Part shown: positions 12,789 to 25,600 of the stretch, piece by piece
How positions within the stretch are numbered: the first letter of the stretch is position 1
Layout of the letters: the number at the start of each line of letters is the position of its first letter
Source of the DNA: Trichodelitschia bisporula
Taxonomy: Eukaryota > Ascomycota > Dothideomycetes > Phaeotrichales > Phaeotrichaceae
DNA: 64,000 bases
Assembly (NCBI GenBank): GCA_010356995.1
Contig: ML996696.1
Location: forward strand, 498,364 to 562,363
Reading direction: 5' to 3'
Made by a program: the position numbers and the translations under genes
The notes under the pieces: generated by a model
What the model was told of the DNA's origin: nothing
Database searches by the model: none
What the model saw: only the letters and a program-made list of their open reading frames with translations

Positions 12789-15700
12789 GGTTGGGCGGGA
12801 TTGGGCGGACGGAGTTGGGCGGACGAGTTGGCACACTCATGACGGCTGACGAATTATCTTTGCGACCTGCTGCTGCTTCCATCAGTTTGCGGTCTTGAGG
12901 ATCATGAACTTTAAACGACTGGCACGACTCACGACAGCGACATCTTCAACAGCATGCCCTAATAGCTAGTAATATAATGCGGTCTCCGGTGCCGGGTGGC
13001 CGGCGCCCATGGATGGAGGCCATTGGAACGTAATTGATGGAAGTTGTAATTGAGTCTTGGGATCATGATGACAGAGGATGGTGCAGGTCGATAGTATGTG
13101 CAGAGTGGGGCAAAGCGGTTGAAGTGACGATGGAGTCCACGATGGCTTTGTATTTTAGAAACCTGCGCTTCTTTTTGGAGATATTCGGTATAATTCCTAA
13201 TTAATTCAGTGCAATCTTTCCCCTCAGGATGCTTGATGTCGCAACTGATCCTATTCCCTCAGCACGGCCAAAAAAAAAGGTTCGAGTAAAAGTGATTCGC
13301 CGGGGTTGCGGAAATCGGAGAGAAGCCAGAAGCGCGGGAGAATCCTCCACGTTATATCACCACGCCCACCCCATGTCCCGCACCAAGTCTTGTACCGTAG
13401 TCGAGCCCTGCAACACGGGATGACAGGGTGGCTCATAAAAAGAGACATGGGGTAAAGGTCGGGTGGTAACAACTACCGACACCGCAGCGCCATATTATGT
13501 TGATCGGATCCCCAATTCGCCTCCACGTTTCCACCACCACACAACCCCGGTCCATATTTGCATCCTACATTAGCTTAACTCGGCATCGAATACGAAATCC
13601 TGCTCCTGCTCGAACAGTCGCGCTCCATTTGCAGTACAGGCTAGAAGGTCAAACCACATGGGCTCTGGATCAGACAGTTGCCTTAGAAAGTCGCACGTTT
13701 CCTCGCCTTGCTAACTGAACGCGACTGTCATTAGCACAACCTAAAGCTTTCCACATCTAGGAAATCAGGAATGAAGGCGTTTGCTTTAGGGCTGTATACC
13801 ACCGTACGGAAAGGAGGGTCGTCAACCGCTCGGTAGTCATTCCGGGCAAAGTCCGGCAGCACATTAGCCGCCAAGTGTGCCACTATAACCTTTGCTCCAA
13901 CGGGAACATGCACATGCAATGAGTGGTACGCAGACAAAGTTGCATCAGCACCCAGTGCCATCATCCAGAGCTCATGATTGGGCTACCTGGGGCGGCCATC
14001 CACAACACTCTCTCTGACCATACTACCGGTATTGTGGGAACAGGATCGCCTGAATGGAGTGGAGACTGCGCCACCTTTCTCTAGCGTGAAGCAAAGCATA
14101 GTGCTCGACAAGAAAGCAGGTGTTGGTGAGCAGGGTCAGATGCTGCACCGGCCTTCACCCTTGAGACGGAGATTTAGGGCCGGGAAATTGTGCACACCTG
14201 CCCAGCATGGCTGAGTTGTGCGCAATATCAGGGAGCGTGGGGTTTGGTCTGGTTCGTGATCCGCATTACGCACATGGCCGCTTGATCTCGCCCGCAGGTG
14301 AGACAACGGGAGACTGCCGTGGGAGACATTGCGGCATCCAGAACGGTTTTTTGGACATTGACAGGTCAACTTGATAGGCTCCCACCGTTGGAGGTGCGGG
14401 GAAGGCGAGAGAATCTGACTGCCAATGGCCCACTAGCCATGCAGAACGCAGGAGGCCAGAGCTCTACCGGACGCCAGGATGCACGATAGGGAATAGCTGA
14501 ACTAAAATGCGGAGCCGTGCGGCGGGGATTTAAAGAGTGGGGAGGAATGTGGAGCTCGTACCTGGACTTCGAGGGTTGTCATGGATCATGGATCTTCATC
14601 TCCCCGAAAGCTTGGCCATCTAACTCCCATGACAATACAACTGTAAAGCCATCGTATCTCCCCAGGTAGCATATTGCGGGAGGAATGGAAGGGCTTTCGG
14701 GGACACAGTGGTGGAACACAGCAAGGCGAAAAGTAGTCGGCACCTCCTCGAATAGCATCAGGAAGATTTATGTTCGGGGAATCCATTAAACCCCACAGTT
14801 TAGTCCGTTAGGCAGTGGAGATCTCCGATCCGCTGCCGGGTAAAGCCAGGGCGTCCAACACGGCCATAACCCTCGGATACAGCAGTGGCTCGGCAAGGGT
14901 GACCCGAAGTGAGAGCAAGCCCATTAAGCCCAGTTGAAAAAGAAGCAGGAAGAATTCGGGTTGGGGTGAGAGAATCCATTGCACCCAGGGAAGTCGGCAT
15001 TTTCAAAGCCCGGGCGCCGACCTGCGGATGCATGATGCTGGTAAGCCAGTCGAATTTGTCCGGAAGTGGCGCGACGTGGCGTTTAACGATGACGGAACTC
15101 GAGTGGCTTGAGTCGACATACGACGTCCAACGACACTGGGGCTCGTGGAACAGCATATGGTGTTTGGTTTCTATGAGGTGTTAAAAGAAGAGAACGATTG
15201 CATTAGATACGATGAATGAACGAAGTCAGGAGAACGACGATACCAGGCGTCCGTAGCATCTGAATGTAGTTCTTCAGCAAACAAGCCATGAATTTCACTA
15301 CATCTACACTGCGCCAAAATTCGGATGGTATTGACAGTGACCCAACGTGTGTAGCACTGGACGGGAGTGCGGAGTAGCCGAAGACCTGGGGGGCCAGCTA
15401 CAGCCGGCAGATATTGATATGAAGTGAAGCAAAACAGTACGGTATGACAGCAAGAAATTCAATCGCTAGCGATACGACCCATGCACCAAGCACATTTGAC
15501 AGGGTTTAACATCACCGTCTCAGATATTACCAGCTTTCGAGGGAACAGCCCCCGTCCCGAGATAAAGATCGGATGCCATTGTTCGATCGGTAGCGCGTGG
15601 GAGATCTTGGGGGAAGCCGAACGGTATCCGAAGCTTAATCGGCAAAAGCGATGGCTGAGATTGGTCGTAACGTAAGCACAGTGAAATTGGAGAGGAGAGG

Positions 15701-18172
15701 TGAAGGATGCAGAATGGCAGAAGGCCTACGATCCGTAGTGAACATTGAGCGGAGGCAGAGCTGGCGCGGACGTCGGACGTTGGACGTTGATTTCTTTTCG
15801 GAGTCGGACGTGGGGAAAAGTGCCGGTACCGGGGGCCTAGCGTGCCAAGACGGGAGGTACGACCGGGTCAAAGCTTGGCATTCCGTGTCCCCCAGCCTCC
15901 TCCGCTTGTGTGGGGGAAAAAGAGAGTATTCGGACCGCAGTGGGGACCGCATTCCCCCGCTGTCTTCTGCTCAACCCTCACTACCAAAAACTGACCTTCG
16001 GCATCATCCCGACTCTCTCTCAGTCCGCGGCCGCAATGCACGGCTGAAACATGGTATATCAACATCCTCCCTCACTAGTGTGGAATATAGAATTTTCCCC
16101 AATTCGTTGCTGCGTGAAACATTTTGTGCCTGGAAACCGGCCTTGATGGCGGGGGGGAGGGGGGGGGGGTAAGGCGCACGAGCCTGGGGATTACGGATGG
16201 CGGCAACTTTAGCGCTGGTCTGAGGAGCGGGTGCCTGACGCCGGGTTTGATGGATGCATGTCAATGCCGCTTTGGCCAATGCAGGCCCGACCGATGCGCC
16301 ATGGACTCCGTTTGCCAGTCCCGCCCAAGGACTACATCCGTAAGGGACGCTGAATTTGACGAGCAAAGTACATCCGTACTGTACATTAACGACCGTCCTG
16401 GAGTCAGCGCAGTCTCCCTCTCTGTACGACAACACCGCGAGGCTGAGCGGCAGTCTGCCGCCGAGTCAACAGAAAATCACGGATGGATTGCGCCCAAGCG
16501 GAGCGCGTGTGAGCTCAATCAATATTATTCCGAGTCGTTGATGCAGCCGTGGCAACTCGCCACACTTGGGCCTCGGTCTCTTGATCTAGCGTCGCAAGCA
16601 CTGAATGCGGCATAAAGACATCAAGACAACAACTGCATACCGTAGATATCGCGAATGGGAAATCTTGGCATCCGAGCGCCTTCAGTGGAGACATTTCGGG
16701 GTTGATGTTGTGTTGTGCTTATTGCACCGTCACAGCCTCGCGGGCCCCAGCCACCCCCTCATCAGGCCGCCCCTCAATCAACCCCCCACCAAAAGCGGGA
16801 ATCGTGAGGCAACTTAAAATAGTTCAAGCATGGTTACACAGCATCCCTCCAGAATCAATCACCTCAAATGTTAGTCTGAGCCTTTCTGAAGCCATTTTCA
16901 GCTTCAGAATCAAGCGCTGTTCTTGCTGGCCGATCTTTTTACTCAAAACTGCTGCGCCCCTGAGTTATTAGCCCCGGTCTCGTCTAGTCTCATCGCTTTC
17001 CAGGCACCCAGGGTCCTCTCCTTCTGAGGCCCGGATGTAGGCCCCGCCTCTACCCCTCCACCTCCACCTCCGTATCTCCAATACAACATGTCCGAATCTT
17101 TATTGTTTTGCGGCTGTGGGACTAGGATATGTAGGTGGCCGTGGCATCGGCGGCCTGACGAGGCGCTGCTTATTTGCCTTCGTTGACCGCGGGTGATGGA
17201 TAAGCTGAAGGATGGAGTACATCGGATAGTTTGGATTTCCGAAGAACTTGGGAGTTGGTTCGACTCTGGTGCCGATTGCCGTTGCTTTGACTTTGACACG
17301 CTGCGCTGGCCCACCGAGATGGAACACCTGGAACAGACCTTTCTCCACCATCCAAGAAAGCTTTGACCGGTGCTGTCGTGCGCTGCTGGTACTGGGCCTG
17401 TCTCGAAAGTGGGTGCATGGCTGGATCGCAGTCTGCTTCGAAACCCCCTGCTCCTCTCCAAGATGCACTGCCTGCGGTGATAGGGCTGCAAGCCTTGTGT
17501 GCGCGCATTCGCCAGAGCAGAGACTCTAACCTTGTCTCCTGGACTGGTGAGGATGCGCCACAGCCATCGTCTGGCCTCCCATCCGCCGTCTTGCGGTGGA
17601 GCCGCTCTCCCTGTCGGTTTCTTGCCTTTCTTTCTCATTCCATCTCACCTCCAGCTTGATAGACCCCGGTTACAAGCCTGCCCAAACTTATGCGGGTAAC
17701 TGAAGTCAGAGTGTCTAGAGCCCCAGCCAATGCGGCGACACGCCCGTCCCTTCATCTTGGCTTGAGCGGTCGTTCTGAACGAAAATAGAGCGAGCCTATC
17801 GCCGAACCACTACTGTGCGGACTTAGTGGGGCCGCAGGTAAGCCGTACACGCCGCCAACCTGCAGTTCCGCCTCAATGCCTCCTGATTGATGGTGGGGTG
17901 GGGCGCACCGCGGGGCGGTTGCGAGGGCGGAGGTGAGGGGTGGGAGGGGGGCTTGTGCATCCAGCGCAGAGTCCATGCTTTTGCAGAAGGGGGTCCTTTT
18001 CTTCGAACTGGGCAAAGGGTGAGAATCGTAAAGGTATATAGTCCCCCGTCAGTCCCGCCTTCAGCCTTCCTTATCCCATCATCCAATCTTCCAGTCTTCC
18101 AATCTTCAGCTTGCTTTATACCCTCCATTTGTTTCACTTACTTCCAAATCCTACATCTATACCTCCATCATA
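12789..18172. other. 5.4 kb gene-free spacer between regulator and reductase
   Basis: No recognisable gene was found. There are several short overlapping frames. The largest, on the minus strand at 16943-17638 (231 codons), overlaps two other minus frames and could not be resolved into a convincing spliced gene. A small minus frame at 13731-13964 reads somewhat protein-like but matches nothing I know. A G-rich run with one A interruption lies at 16151-16169. The right end should contain the reductase promoter. Confidence 0.55.
18035..18041 (+). promoter_or_regulatory. Candidate TATA element of the reductase gene
   Basis: TATATAG lies about 135 bases before the reductase ATG, followed by a pyrimidine-rich leader (TCTTCCAGTCTTCC-type runs) typical of strongly expressed fungal genes. 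Based on position and motif only. Confidence 0.4.
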
Positions 18173-19113
18173 ATGTCCGCCAACACCAACACCTGGAGCC
18201 TGGAGGGCAAGAACGCCGTCGTCACTGGCTCTGGCCGTGGCATTGGCAAGGAGATGGCTCTGGAGCTCGCCCGCCGCGGCGCCAACGTTGTCGTCAACTA
18301 CGCCAACAGCTCCGAAGCCGCTGAGAAGGTGGTCCAGGAGATCAAGGCTATGGGCCGGGACGCCATTTCCGTCAAGGCCAACGTTGCCGATGTGTCCCAG
18401 ACCGTGAAGCTGTTCGAGGAGGCCAAGAAGCACTTCGGCACCCTGCACATCGTTTGCTCCAACTCCGGCGTCGTCTCCTTCGGCCACTTCAAGGATGTGA
18501 CCGAGGAGGAGTTCGACCGTGTCTTCGCAATCAACACCCGCGGCCAGTTCTTCGTGGCCCGCGAGGCCTACAAGAACCTCGAGGTTGGTGGCCGCATCAT
18601 TCTCATGGGCTCCATCACGGGCCAGGCCAAGGGTGTCCCCAAGCACGCTGTCTACTCCGGCTCCAAGGGCGCCATCGAGACCTTTGTGCGTTGCATGGCG
18701 ATCGGTGAGCTACCCAGTCTCTAACCTTCCGCCAATTGGAAGCAATTCTCGCAGAAGTGCAGTTGAGCTAACGTTGGTCCCTAATCAGACAGCGGTGACA
18801 AGAAGATCACCGTCAACTGCGTCGCGCCCGGCGGCATCAAGACCGACATGTACCATGCCGTCTGCAAGGAGTACATCCCCGGAGGCGACAAGATGGACAA
18901 CGACCAGGTCGACGAGTATGCCGCGACTTGGTCCCCGCACAACCGCGTTGGGCAGCCCATCGATGTTGCCCGCGTTGTTGCTTTCCTCGCGTCGCAGGAC
19001 GGCGAGTGGGTCAACGGCAAGGTCATTGGTAAGTCAAGCCATATCTCCTGCACGCAGACACTTTCGAGCTAACCTGCAAAACCACAGGCATTGATGGCGC
19101 CGCCTGCATGTAA
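18173..19113 (+). CDS. BRN1: Tri-/tetrahydroxynaphthalene reductase (SDR), Brn1/Thr1 type
   Basis: NADPH-dependent short-chain reductase expected to reduce hydroxynaphthalenes to scytalone/vermelone in DHN-melanin synthesis. Exons are 18173-18704, 18789-19028 and 19088-19113, giving 265 residues, close to the family's usual 265-285. The cofactor motif TGSGRGIG is at residues 18-25. The NSG motif is near 97-99, N121 is in place, and the catalytic triad is S147, Y161, K165. The C-terminus ends in Met; from memory, trihydroxy-preferring enzymes end in Met and tetrahydroxy-preferring ones in Ile, which hints at the former. Codon use is strongly C-ending, as in highly expressed fungal genes. It lies downstream of the Cmr1-like factor on the same strand. 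Related SDRs (versicolorin-reductase type) are the main alternative; the neighbouring regulator argues for melanin. The polyketide synthase and scytalone dehydratase are not in this window. Confidence 0.85.
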
Positions 19114-20894
19114 ATCTCTCGAGCTGGACGATTCTCTGGGGGCACTAGGGCAGCAGAGGTCAGGGATGCTTGCGCATACGACATTGCTTGTTTAATGGCC
19201 ACCCCACCCACCACCACTCCATCCACCTCAACACCTCCCCCGACGCTGTTTGTTTTGTATTTGATATTTGCATTGTGGTCACGCATTGTTATGGTTGAGC
19301 ATGTCGTACGGGACGAAGGTCGGAACCTCTTAACTAAAGGTTAGTTAGAGAAGGCAATGGGAATCTAAAATAAGCCGGTCGCCGGTGTGAAATTACTCTC
19401 TCACCATCGCTTGCCCACAGTGCCCCATCAGCCGAGATGTGCGCACTTTTCACCTTGCCTTTCCTGATGTTCGCTGCTCCAGAGTGTGTGTTGCATGCCG
19501 ATGACAGGTCAGACGCGTCCCAGGACTTCGGCATGCCACAAGCCATGTCTAGCGTGCAGAGGTGAGGTTAAAATATGAGTCAGGTTGGAGTATGCAGGTG
19601 CCGCTTCTTGCATGCGGCATACATTCTGAGCTACGTGGCGGTCTGCGTGAACCCTGAGGTGCTACGCCCAGACGCTTGAGTGCAACTAGAATCGGCGGTC
19701 CACCATCTTCGTTACGACAGTATGTAACTGATGGAAAAGGTAGTTGGGACACATGTCAAGAACGTCTGGCCTGGAGGACTGACACGTCAGTTCTATGAAT
19801 CAGGACAACTGGAGATCTGGTGGTTCCGATGGAAGACCTCTCAAAAACGAACTCCCTTGGTATGCCAGTTTCAGAAAATGCAAACATGCGGTGGGCAGCA
19901 ACGCGCCAGCGCCAAAACGTGACATGAAATGCGTTCCGTAGTCCAGACTTTCCCAAGCTGAAGCGGTGAGGTTGAACTCAGCTTCGCATATCCGGCATTT
20001 TCTTTTTCCTTGCCCGTGCTGTACCGATACAGTGAGAACATCCTGTCACCCCATGACCTCAGAAAGAGCTTCCCACCAGCCATTTCAACTCCGTTCTTCA
20101 CTGTTGAATACATATCAAGCACGGCATACTGGAGACAAATGTACTTCGAAATGGTGGACGTTGCTGATGAAGGCTACTCCTCTTCTTTAGGTCTACCGCG
20201 CAGCGCTCAAATCCTAGGCCCGCATTTTATTCCACTGAGGCTAGTACGTCAGGCCCGCATATTCGGAGAAACCTCAAAGCTCTGCACAGCTGCAAAGAAT
20301 AGCGCCAATCATGTTGACCCGGATACATCATCCAATCGGGGATATTTCAGTTTCTTGGTGCCTTATTCTGGTTCTCCTCTAACTGTAGTCAAGACTTTTC
20401 ATTTTTAAATGCTTTGATGAGATCGAGGAGCATGCTACTGGTATCGGGTGCCTGTATTGAGACGTTCAAGTTGAATCCCTTGAGCTCAGCGGGAAGAGCC
20501 TTCATTTCTTTGAGCTTGACTACCGATGCATAGGCGCAAGTTGTGAGGAAGAGCTCGTCGAGATCATCGATGACACCATGACAAGGAATTAGCAAGACGT
20601 CAAGCCAGGTACCCCATGGGTGCTTCACAGAAGTAGCCGGCCGATAGGTAACGTCCGCAGATGACAGTATTCGTGATGAAAGGAGACCATATCGTCTATG
20701 TGTATCAGGGGCCACACGTTGGTAGATCAGCAGTCACCACCACATTCATTTCCGCAGACCTAGCATATGATATCGCCATAGACGCGCGTGTAGGATGACC
20801 GCAACGAACCCATAGTCTTCTTTCAGGAAGAAAAACCACCTCCTTTCAAACGCCGGGCACCGATTCCAACGCCGAAGACAGCCGTATGAATACA
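19114..20894. other. Intergenic region, no supported gene
   Basis: It holds the 3' flanks of the reductase (left) and of GAR1 (right, opposite strand). A minus frame at 20389-20715 ends in a protein-like stretch (acidic, leucine-rich), but it has no ATG near its left end and matches no family I recognise. It could be a relic exon. A plus frame at 20010-20408 looks random. Confidence 0.5.
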
Positions 20895-21597
20895 CTAGTA
20901 GCCGCGACCACGACCACGCCCTCCCCTCGGAGCAAAACCCCCACGGCCTCCGCTGCTGAAGCCGCCTCCGCGGGAGAAACCACCTCCACGGCCACCACGA
21001 CCTCTAGGCGCACCACGACCACCACCCCGTCCGCCGCGACCACCACCACGCATGGGCCCGCCGCGCGACGCTCCTCCAATCCGCTTGGGTTTCGGCTGGC
21101 CCGGCAGCGGCTTCGGCTTCGGCAGGAACTTCTCCAGGGGAAGCAACTTGTCGGTACCGATGAAGAATTTATCGCCGGATTTGAACGAGGAGGCTACAAT
21201 GCCATCCTGAGGCTTGATCGTGAAGAAGACTTGGTTGACGGGTCCTAGAATCTCATCCACTTTTCCAATCGGCGACTGGGGCTCGTCAGTGTTTGCGCGC
21301 AACTCCGGCCAGGGGCTCTGCCGACCTTGTTTTCGAGGAAGATCGGAGCATTGAAGTATGGTATCTTAGGGTTGACCGACTCGCAGACGAGTTCTCCTTC
21401 GCAAGCGTGTACAAATTTGCCGAGCTCGACAACGGCAGCTGGAGGGCCGGTCTGCTGGAAGCCGCCACGGCCTATGCCAAAATATTAGCCTCTGTGAGCA
21501 ACACAATCAAGATTCATTGGAGCCTACCCCCGCGATTTCCGAAACCCCCAAAGTTCGCACCGGTACCGCGACCGCGACCACCGCCTCGGAATGACAT
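20895..21597 (-). CDS. GAR1: H/ACA ribonucleoprotein core subunit Gar1
   Basis: Gar1 is a core protein of H/ACA snoRNPs, which guide rRNA pseudouridylation in the nucleolus. Exons on the minus strand are 21597-21528, 21471-21326 and 21275-20895 (introns 56 and 50 bp), giving 198 residues. The protein starts with a Gly-Arg-rich segment, then the conserved Gar1 core containing [12 protein letters not shown] and [10 protein letters not shown], split by the second intron. It ends in a long RGG-rich tail of repeated RGG/RGR blocks. This glycine-arginine flank on both sides is diagnostic. The second intron uses a GTCGGC donor, weaker than its neighbours, but has a CTGAC branch point and CAG acceptor. 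Splicing it restores the family sequence exactly across the junction. Confidence 0.93.
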
Positions 21598-22673
21598 TGT
21601 GATTGTTGTGGTTGTGGCTTGGGGACTTGGGTCGTGATCCGTCAGTACTTCTTGAGCTCCGAAAATTTCAAAGCTTTCCCTCCAGACTGGGGTCAGTTTT
21701 CGGAAAAACTTTAATCCTCCCGATGAAGAGCCGCAACTCCAATCAGAAAGTCCAACGATGCCCCACACGGGCACCCACGACACGGTAGGTGCAATAATGG
21801 AGAGCTCCACACAAAGGGTATCAACGTGGAGTCAAGGCTTTCGACTACAGGACAACTTCACCTCCGTCATTTCATTTCCTGAATAGGTTCCCGCAATAAC
21901 TAACCTTAGCTGCTAGGGTAACCATAGTTTATTTATCGTCCCGCATCGCTGCGAATACTCTTCCCTGGGTCGGTACGCTTATCATTGTGTGCCCCTGTTT
22001 CCTTGCTGGCCTGCTATCCAATAATTACTACAGGAATCCTACCCGTTGTTGACGACATGCGCCGGCAAGCATCGTCCTTTCGACCATGGGGCAGCCGAAG
22101 CACGGCATTCATCTACACGTGACAGTTCCCTATAGTCAAACCCCGCATTCGGCGTTGAACTCTCCTCGATCATCTTTTCATGTCATACTGTATTCAAGGC
22201 CCCGAACCGACAAAGGCGCTTCCAGTTTTAGGTTCAGCCATAGGAGTTTCCTGAAGCTGGACGTCCAAGGTCGAGGGTCATATGTGCTTAGCCGTTGCTG
22301 ACGCCGTGTTTCCCGATAGTACCGCTGAATCTTCTTATCTGCCGGCATGTAATGGTGAGGCTGGATGAATTTGCACATATCTGAGTTATGAGGGAGACTG
22401 CATTGTTCTAACCTTCTTTGATTTTAAGGACATGAAAGCAATATCGGAAATCTTTTAGAGATCTGCTCTTTTGGTATACTGCGCCGGCATTCCTTCCATA
22501 ATTGTTTTTGACTCAAGTCCGCTGCTACATGCAAAACCCAGTACCAGTGGGCCATCCGGTTCCTTACCCCGGCCATATCAAGTCTATTGGCAGCTATTTG
22601 AAGGGCATTTCAGGCCCCTAAAGCAGCGCTAAGTCAACACCTAGTTAAGCTTCTCATCTTCCTCGGTATCAAA
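21598..22673. other. Intergenic region between GAR1 and the RdRP relic
   Basis: Divergent promoter space for GAR1 (minus) and the polymerase (plus). No further gene or structured element was recognised. Confidence 0.5.
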
Positions 22674-25600
22674 ATGAACATCTTCATCAGTTCCATTCCC
22701 TGTCAAGCCACGCAAGAGCAGCTCGGGAACTTCCTTGCGAATTCACTACTCGGGATCGTCGGTATTCCACCCACGAAATACGACTATTTCAAGCCGAAGA
22801 ACAAGGGGATTGCATTTCTCCACATCCAAGACGAAAAACAGGGAATCAAGTTTCTCACTGCGGTCCGCTTCCTCACCGTGGCATTCCCCGGGCTTCGACA
22901 CCCAGTTCGAATCAAAAAGGACGATTTTCAAGATAATGGGTCCAGAATCAGAGGGATAAAAGAGGAAGCCGCTCTTGCGGCCAAAATGGAGGGTAAGCCT
23001 TGTTTTGTTCGTCAACATTATATTGTAAAAGTGACTCAGATGCAGGCCTGACTGTCAAAACTGCCGACGGCAAATCCATCTTATATTCGCCGTCCCGGCC
23101 TCCCAGCTCCCAGTTTATCAGATATACGCCCGCATGGATAAATAATACAAGGACCTTTGACACCTTCAATCTTCATTGCGGCACCTGGGAATACGAGTGC
23201 GAATCTTGGGGATTCCGTCCCTTCTACAAGGACGAGAGGAGGGGAAAGTTGCTCCTCGGAAAATCTGTCGCCACGATCCTGCTCTATCGGGATTACATGG
23301 AAGTTGAGTGGGAGCATCGTCTTGACTTCCAATACACCAATATCGACGGGATCATTACCGCACGCGGTGCCATTGCGTTCAATTGCTTGAACTCACCAAA
23401 GGTTTTCCGACTCACCGAACCGGCGGAGCTACCAGGAAGCTTCAGTCCCCGACGAAATGACCCGGGGCGTACAAAAGCTCGATCGCCGGGCATCAATTCC
23501 GAACATGCTGCCATTGCGGGGTGTTGTCTCACCTATGTCATATCGCTCTTTAGCGCCAAGGAGACGAATGCGCTCAAGGGACTCCTGGCGACTGGCAAGG
23601 AAATACCCTCTACAATGTCCTACGCGATTTTGCGGCGCCCCATGAAGTCGTTTGAAGATGGTTTCACGGTCCTAGATTGTGCTCTTTCCGATGATGGAGG
23701 TGCATTCGCTAGCATGCCTTACATCGTACGATTCCAAGCACTCAGATTCGCGACGAATGGCAAAATGGGCCCTTGGATGGTCCTCGACATGGTATGCATG
23801 CTTCACCGCCTTCTTAAATCTGGAATAAGCCCCAAAGGATGCGCAGAAGTCCTCCGATACCTCTTCCTCGATCTGAAGCACCCTGCTCCCGATGTCCAGC
23901 CTTCGGATTTCAACATGGACAGAATTTGAAGCGTGATTGTTAACGTTGCCACCTCGCATGCTGAGCGGACGTCTCCGTACGTTCTTGCTCAAAGGCACGA
24001 TCACCTTGTCCTCGTTCACCGGGTAGTGCTGACGCCGGCGGGGTTTTTCCTTGCAGGCCCCGAGGCAGAATCAGGAAACAGAGCGGTAAGATCGTACGTG
24101 GATCGTGTTGAAACTTTCCTCTGGGTGTCGTTCACGGATGAGAACGGTGATCGGTTAGGCATGGATTTTGGTGCAACACTGGATGACATCCACGAGCGTA
24201 TCCGTAAGAGTTTGATCAGTGGACTGCAGGTCTGTGGCAACCTATTCCGATTTCTGGGATTTTCTTCTTCATCCCTCAAGACCTAAAGCGCCTGGTTCAT
24301 GGCGGACTTCCGTACAACATCAGGAGAACTTGTGACTCCCAAGCGAGTCATACGACGCCTCGGAGACTTCGCATCAATCCGCTGTCCTGCAAAGTGTGCT
24401 GCTCAGATTGGCCAGGCATTTACCGACACCAGAAGTTGCGTTGTTGAATTCGAAGAAATGATCAGAGCAAAGGATGTAGAAAGGGATGGGCGAGTGTTCA
24501 GTGACGGTTGTGGGACAATTTCACCTAGTCTTGTCAAGAAGACGGTGGCAAAGTATCCGCACTTGAAGCCAGGCCAGGTCGTTATATTCCAAACCAGATA
24601 CAAAGGCAAGTCGGACTGTAGCGCTTAGATTGTGAGCTAACGACCCTGGGATATTAGGTGCCAAAGGTGTTGTGTCTCTCGACCCCGCACTGGAAGGTGA
24701 TGTTCTCACAATACGAGATTCAATGTGGAAATTCGAGTCCGATGCAACAGAACTCGAAGTTTGTGGGATGGCTGACAAGCCTCTCCCTTTGTTTCTGAAC
24801 CAGCAGACGATCAAGTTGCTGGAAGACCTGGGGGTGCCGCACCCGAACTTTATGGAAGTCCAGGTCGAGGAAATCAGTGTTTTGCAGAAGTCAGTGTCCT
24901 CTCCAGTCCATGCCGCTCTATTTTTTGAGAAGGAGATTGGAGATCAAGCTGGCTTCTCTGGTCTAATTCGCCGCTTGAGTGGCATGGGCCTCGATGTGTC
25001 TCAAGACAGATTCCTGGGGGGTTGATCGAGATGGCAGTTTTCTCAAGATTAAGGGACATGAAATATCGTGGGCGTATTCGCGTTCGAAACGGGGTTAAGC
25101 TCTTTGGCATCATGGATGAGACTGGTTGGCTGAAAGAGGGAGAGGCTTACATTTGCTGGCATTCGGAAACCGGGCGGACTGTCTTGGAGCAGACGGCCGC
25201 GGTCACCAGATCACCCATGATGCACCCTGGTGATCTCCAGCTCGTGAAGGCGGTTCGCCTTCCGGCAGACTCGCCACTCCACGCTCTCCATAACTGCATC
25301 GCATTTTCTCAGAACGGACGATGCCCCTTGCCTAACCAACTGGGAGGCGGAGGTATGCGACCCGAGAGGAGGGAATAACACTCCACATGCTGACATATGT
25401 TCTAGACCTGGATGGCGACCTTTACGACGTGAAATACGACGCACGACTCATTCCATTGACCACTTTTAAGGCTTCGGAATACCCAAAGATGAAGCCCATC
25501 GACATTGGCCGAAAAGTGAAGATTGAGGACCTGGCCAATTAGTTTGTCGAATACATGAAGAACGATACTGTCGGCCTCCTTTCAGTGCTGCACCTGGTGT

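Noticed and set aside
13731-13964. 77-codon minus-strand frame with protein-like character
   Set aside because: Short, isolated, no recognisable motif and no adjoining exon found. Could be a relic, but I cannot support it.
16943-17638. 231-codon minus-strand frame with a true ATG
   Set aside because: It overlaps two other minus frames (112 and 122 codons) with none clearly better. Composition is Ser/Arg/Gln-rich without domains, and no splicing scheme gave a family-like protein. A small spliced gene here is possible but unsupported.
18134-18646. 170-codon minus-strand frame antisense to the reductase
   Set aside because: It is a shadow of the strongly GC-biased codons of the reductase; its Gly/Val/Asp-rich content is what the complement of such codons produces.
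20389-20715. 108-codon minus-strand frame ending in an acidic leucine-rich stretch
   Set aside because: No ATG near its left end (begins at GTG), no family match and no joining exon. Left as unexplained intergenic sequence.
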